This document shows, piece after piece, positions 63,992 through 64,000 of a stretch of DNA of 64,000 nucleotides. Under the pieces are notes generated by a model that did no database searches, was not told the DNA's origin, and saw only the letters and a list, made by a program, of their open reading frames with translations. Position numbers and translations under genes: made by a program. The stretch comes from Nanchangia anserum (GTDB taxonomy: Bacteria > Actinomycetota > Actinomycetes > Actinomycetales > Actinomycetaceae), in assembly GCF_015240065.1 (NCBI RefSeq), contig NZ_CP060506.1, positions 1,843,498 through 1,907,497 on the forward strand. The letters run 5' to 3'. The first letter of the stretch is position 1. Each line of letters starts with the position of its first letter.

Positions 63992-64000
63992 ATGATTGAG
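63992..64000 (+). CDS. dnaA: Probable start of dnaA (partial, first codons only)
   Basis: Only ATG ATT GAG is inside the window, preceded by AAGGAG; an in-frame GTG at 63986 is nearer to that ribosome site and may be the true start. The call rests on gene order (divergent rpmH-rnpA-yidD) and upstream DnaA boxes, not on the protein itself. Confidence 0.6.

Noticed and set aside
1..64000. CRISPR arrays, insertion sequences, prophage, tRNA or rRNA genes
   Set aside because: No spaced repeats, transposase motifs, integrase or clover-leaf sequences were seen in the intergenic regions, all of which are short except two described here.

Overview
The window is high-GC DNA from an actinobacterium, most likely of the Actinomycetaceae type. 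The evidence is strong GC3 codon bias, frequent GTG starts, ATGA/GTGA stop-start overlaps, a coproporphyrin-dependent haem pathway with HemQ, the MurT/GatD lipid II amidation pair, and the actinobacterial order parB-parA-rsmG-jag-yidC-yidD-rnpA-rpmH ending at the probable first codons of dnaA at the right edge. I see no prophage, insertion sequence, CRISPR array, rRNA or tRNA.

Layout. 0-3.5 kb: a Tad/Flp pilus assembly block (ssd, tadA, tadB, tadC on the minus strand) converging on a broken TadE-like gene on the plus strand. 3.6-10.1 kb: two membrane proteins, an alpha/beta hydrolase that appears to lack its nucleophile, nth, an ABC exporter and a methyltransferase. 10.3-13.9 kb: dciA-like gene, recF, dnaN and a GNAT acetyltransferase; the replication genes lie about 50 kb from dnaA. 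14-19 kb: murT-gatD-murJ (amidation and flipping of lipid II) and a YwiC-like membrane protein. 19-20.8 kb: an alpha/beta hydrolase with a small WXG-like partner. 20.8-37 kb: haem biosynthesis, with hemA and an in-frame cpfC-hemQ gene on the minus strand, divergent hemE-hemY-hemC-hemD-hemB on the plus strand running into a RecB-like nuclease and an unknown gene, then brnQ, a phosphatase, ddh and a separate hemL. 37-46 kb: surface protein, aminotransferase, ABC exporter with a poly-C tract in its promoter, purB and a second alpha/beta hydrolase unit. 46-57 kb: copZ-copA (copA with an unusual internal metal-binding domain), dedA, a large flippase-like protein, a DsbA/CcdA redox pair, an aminotransferase, a D-Ala-D-Ala ligase-like gene and a lipoprotein. 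57-64 kb: four parS sites and the parB-to-rpmH block, then a region with DnaA-box-like sequences.

How it fits together. The haem genes encode every step from glutamyl-tRNA to coprohaem/haem except the tRNA synthetase. Cell-envelope genes (murT, gatD, murJ, ddh, ddl-like) and chromosome segregation genes (parA, parB, parS) make this a largely housekeeping, origin-proximal region. Several plus- and minus-strand genes have a -10-like hexamer exactly 6 nt before the start codon and no ribosome binding site, suggesting leaderless mRNAs.

Caution on sequence quality. At least a dozen genes, including the normally essential purB and yidC, are broken by single-base frameshifts, mostly one-base losses in short homopolymers. 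This looks more like sequencing error than gene decay. Such genes are given here as one feature spanning both frames, with the break position. The first 900 bases are much worse and may be either truly decayed or of poor quality.
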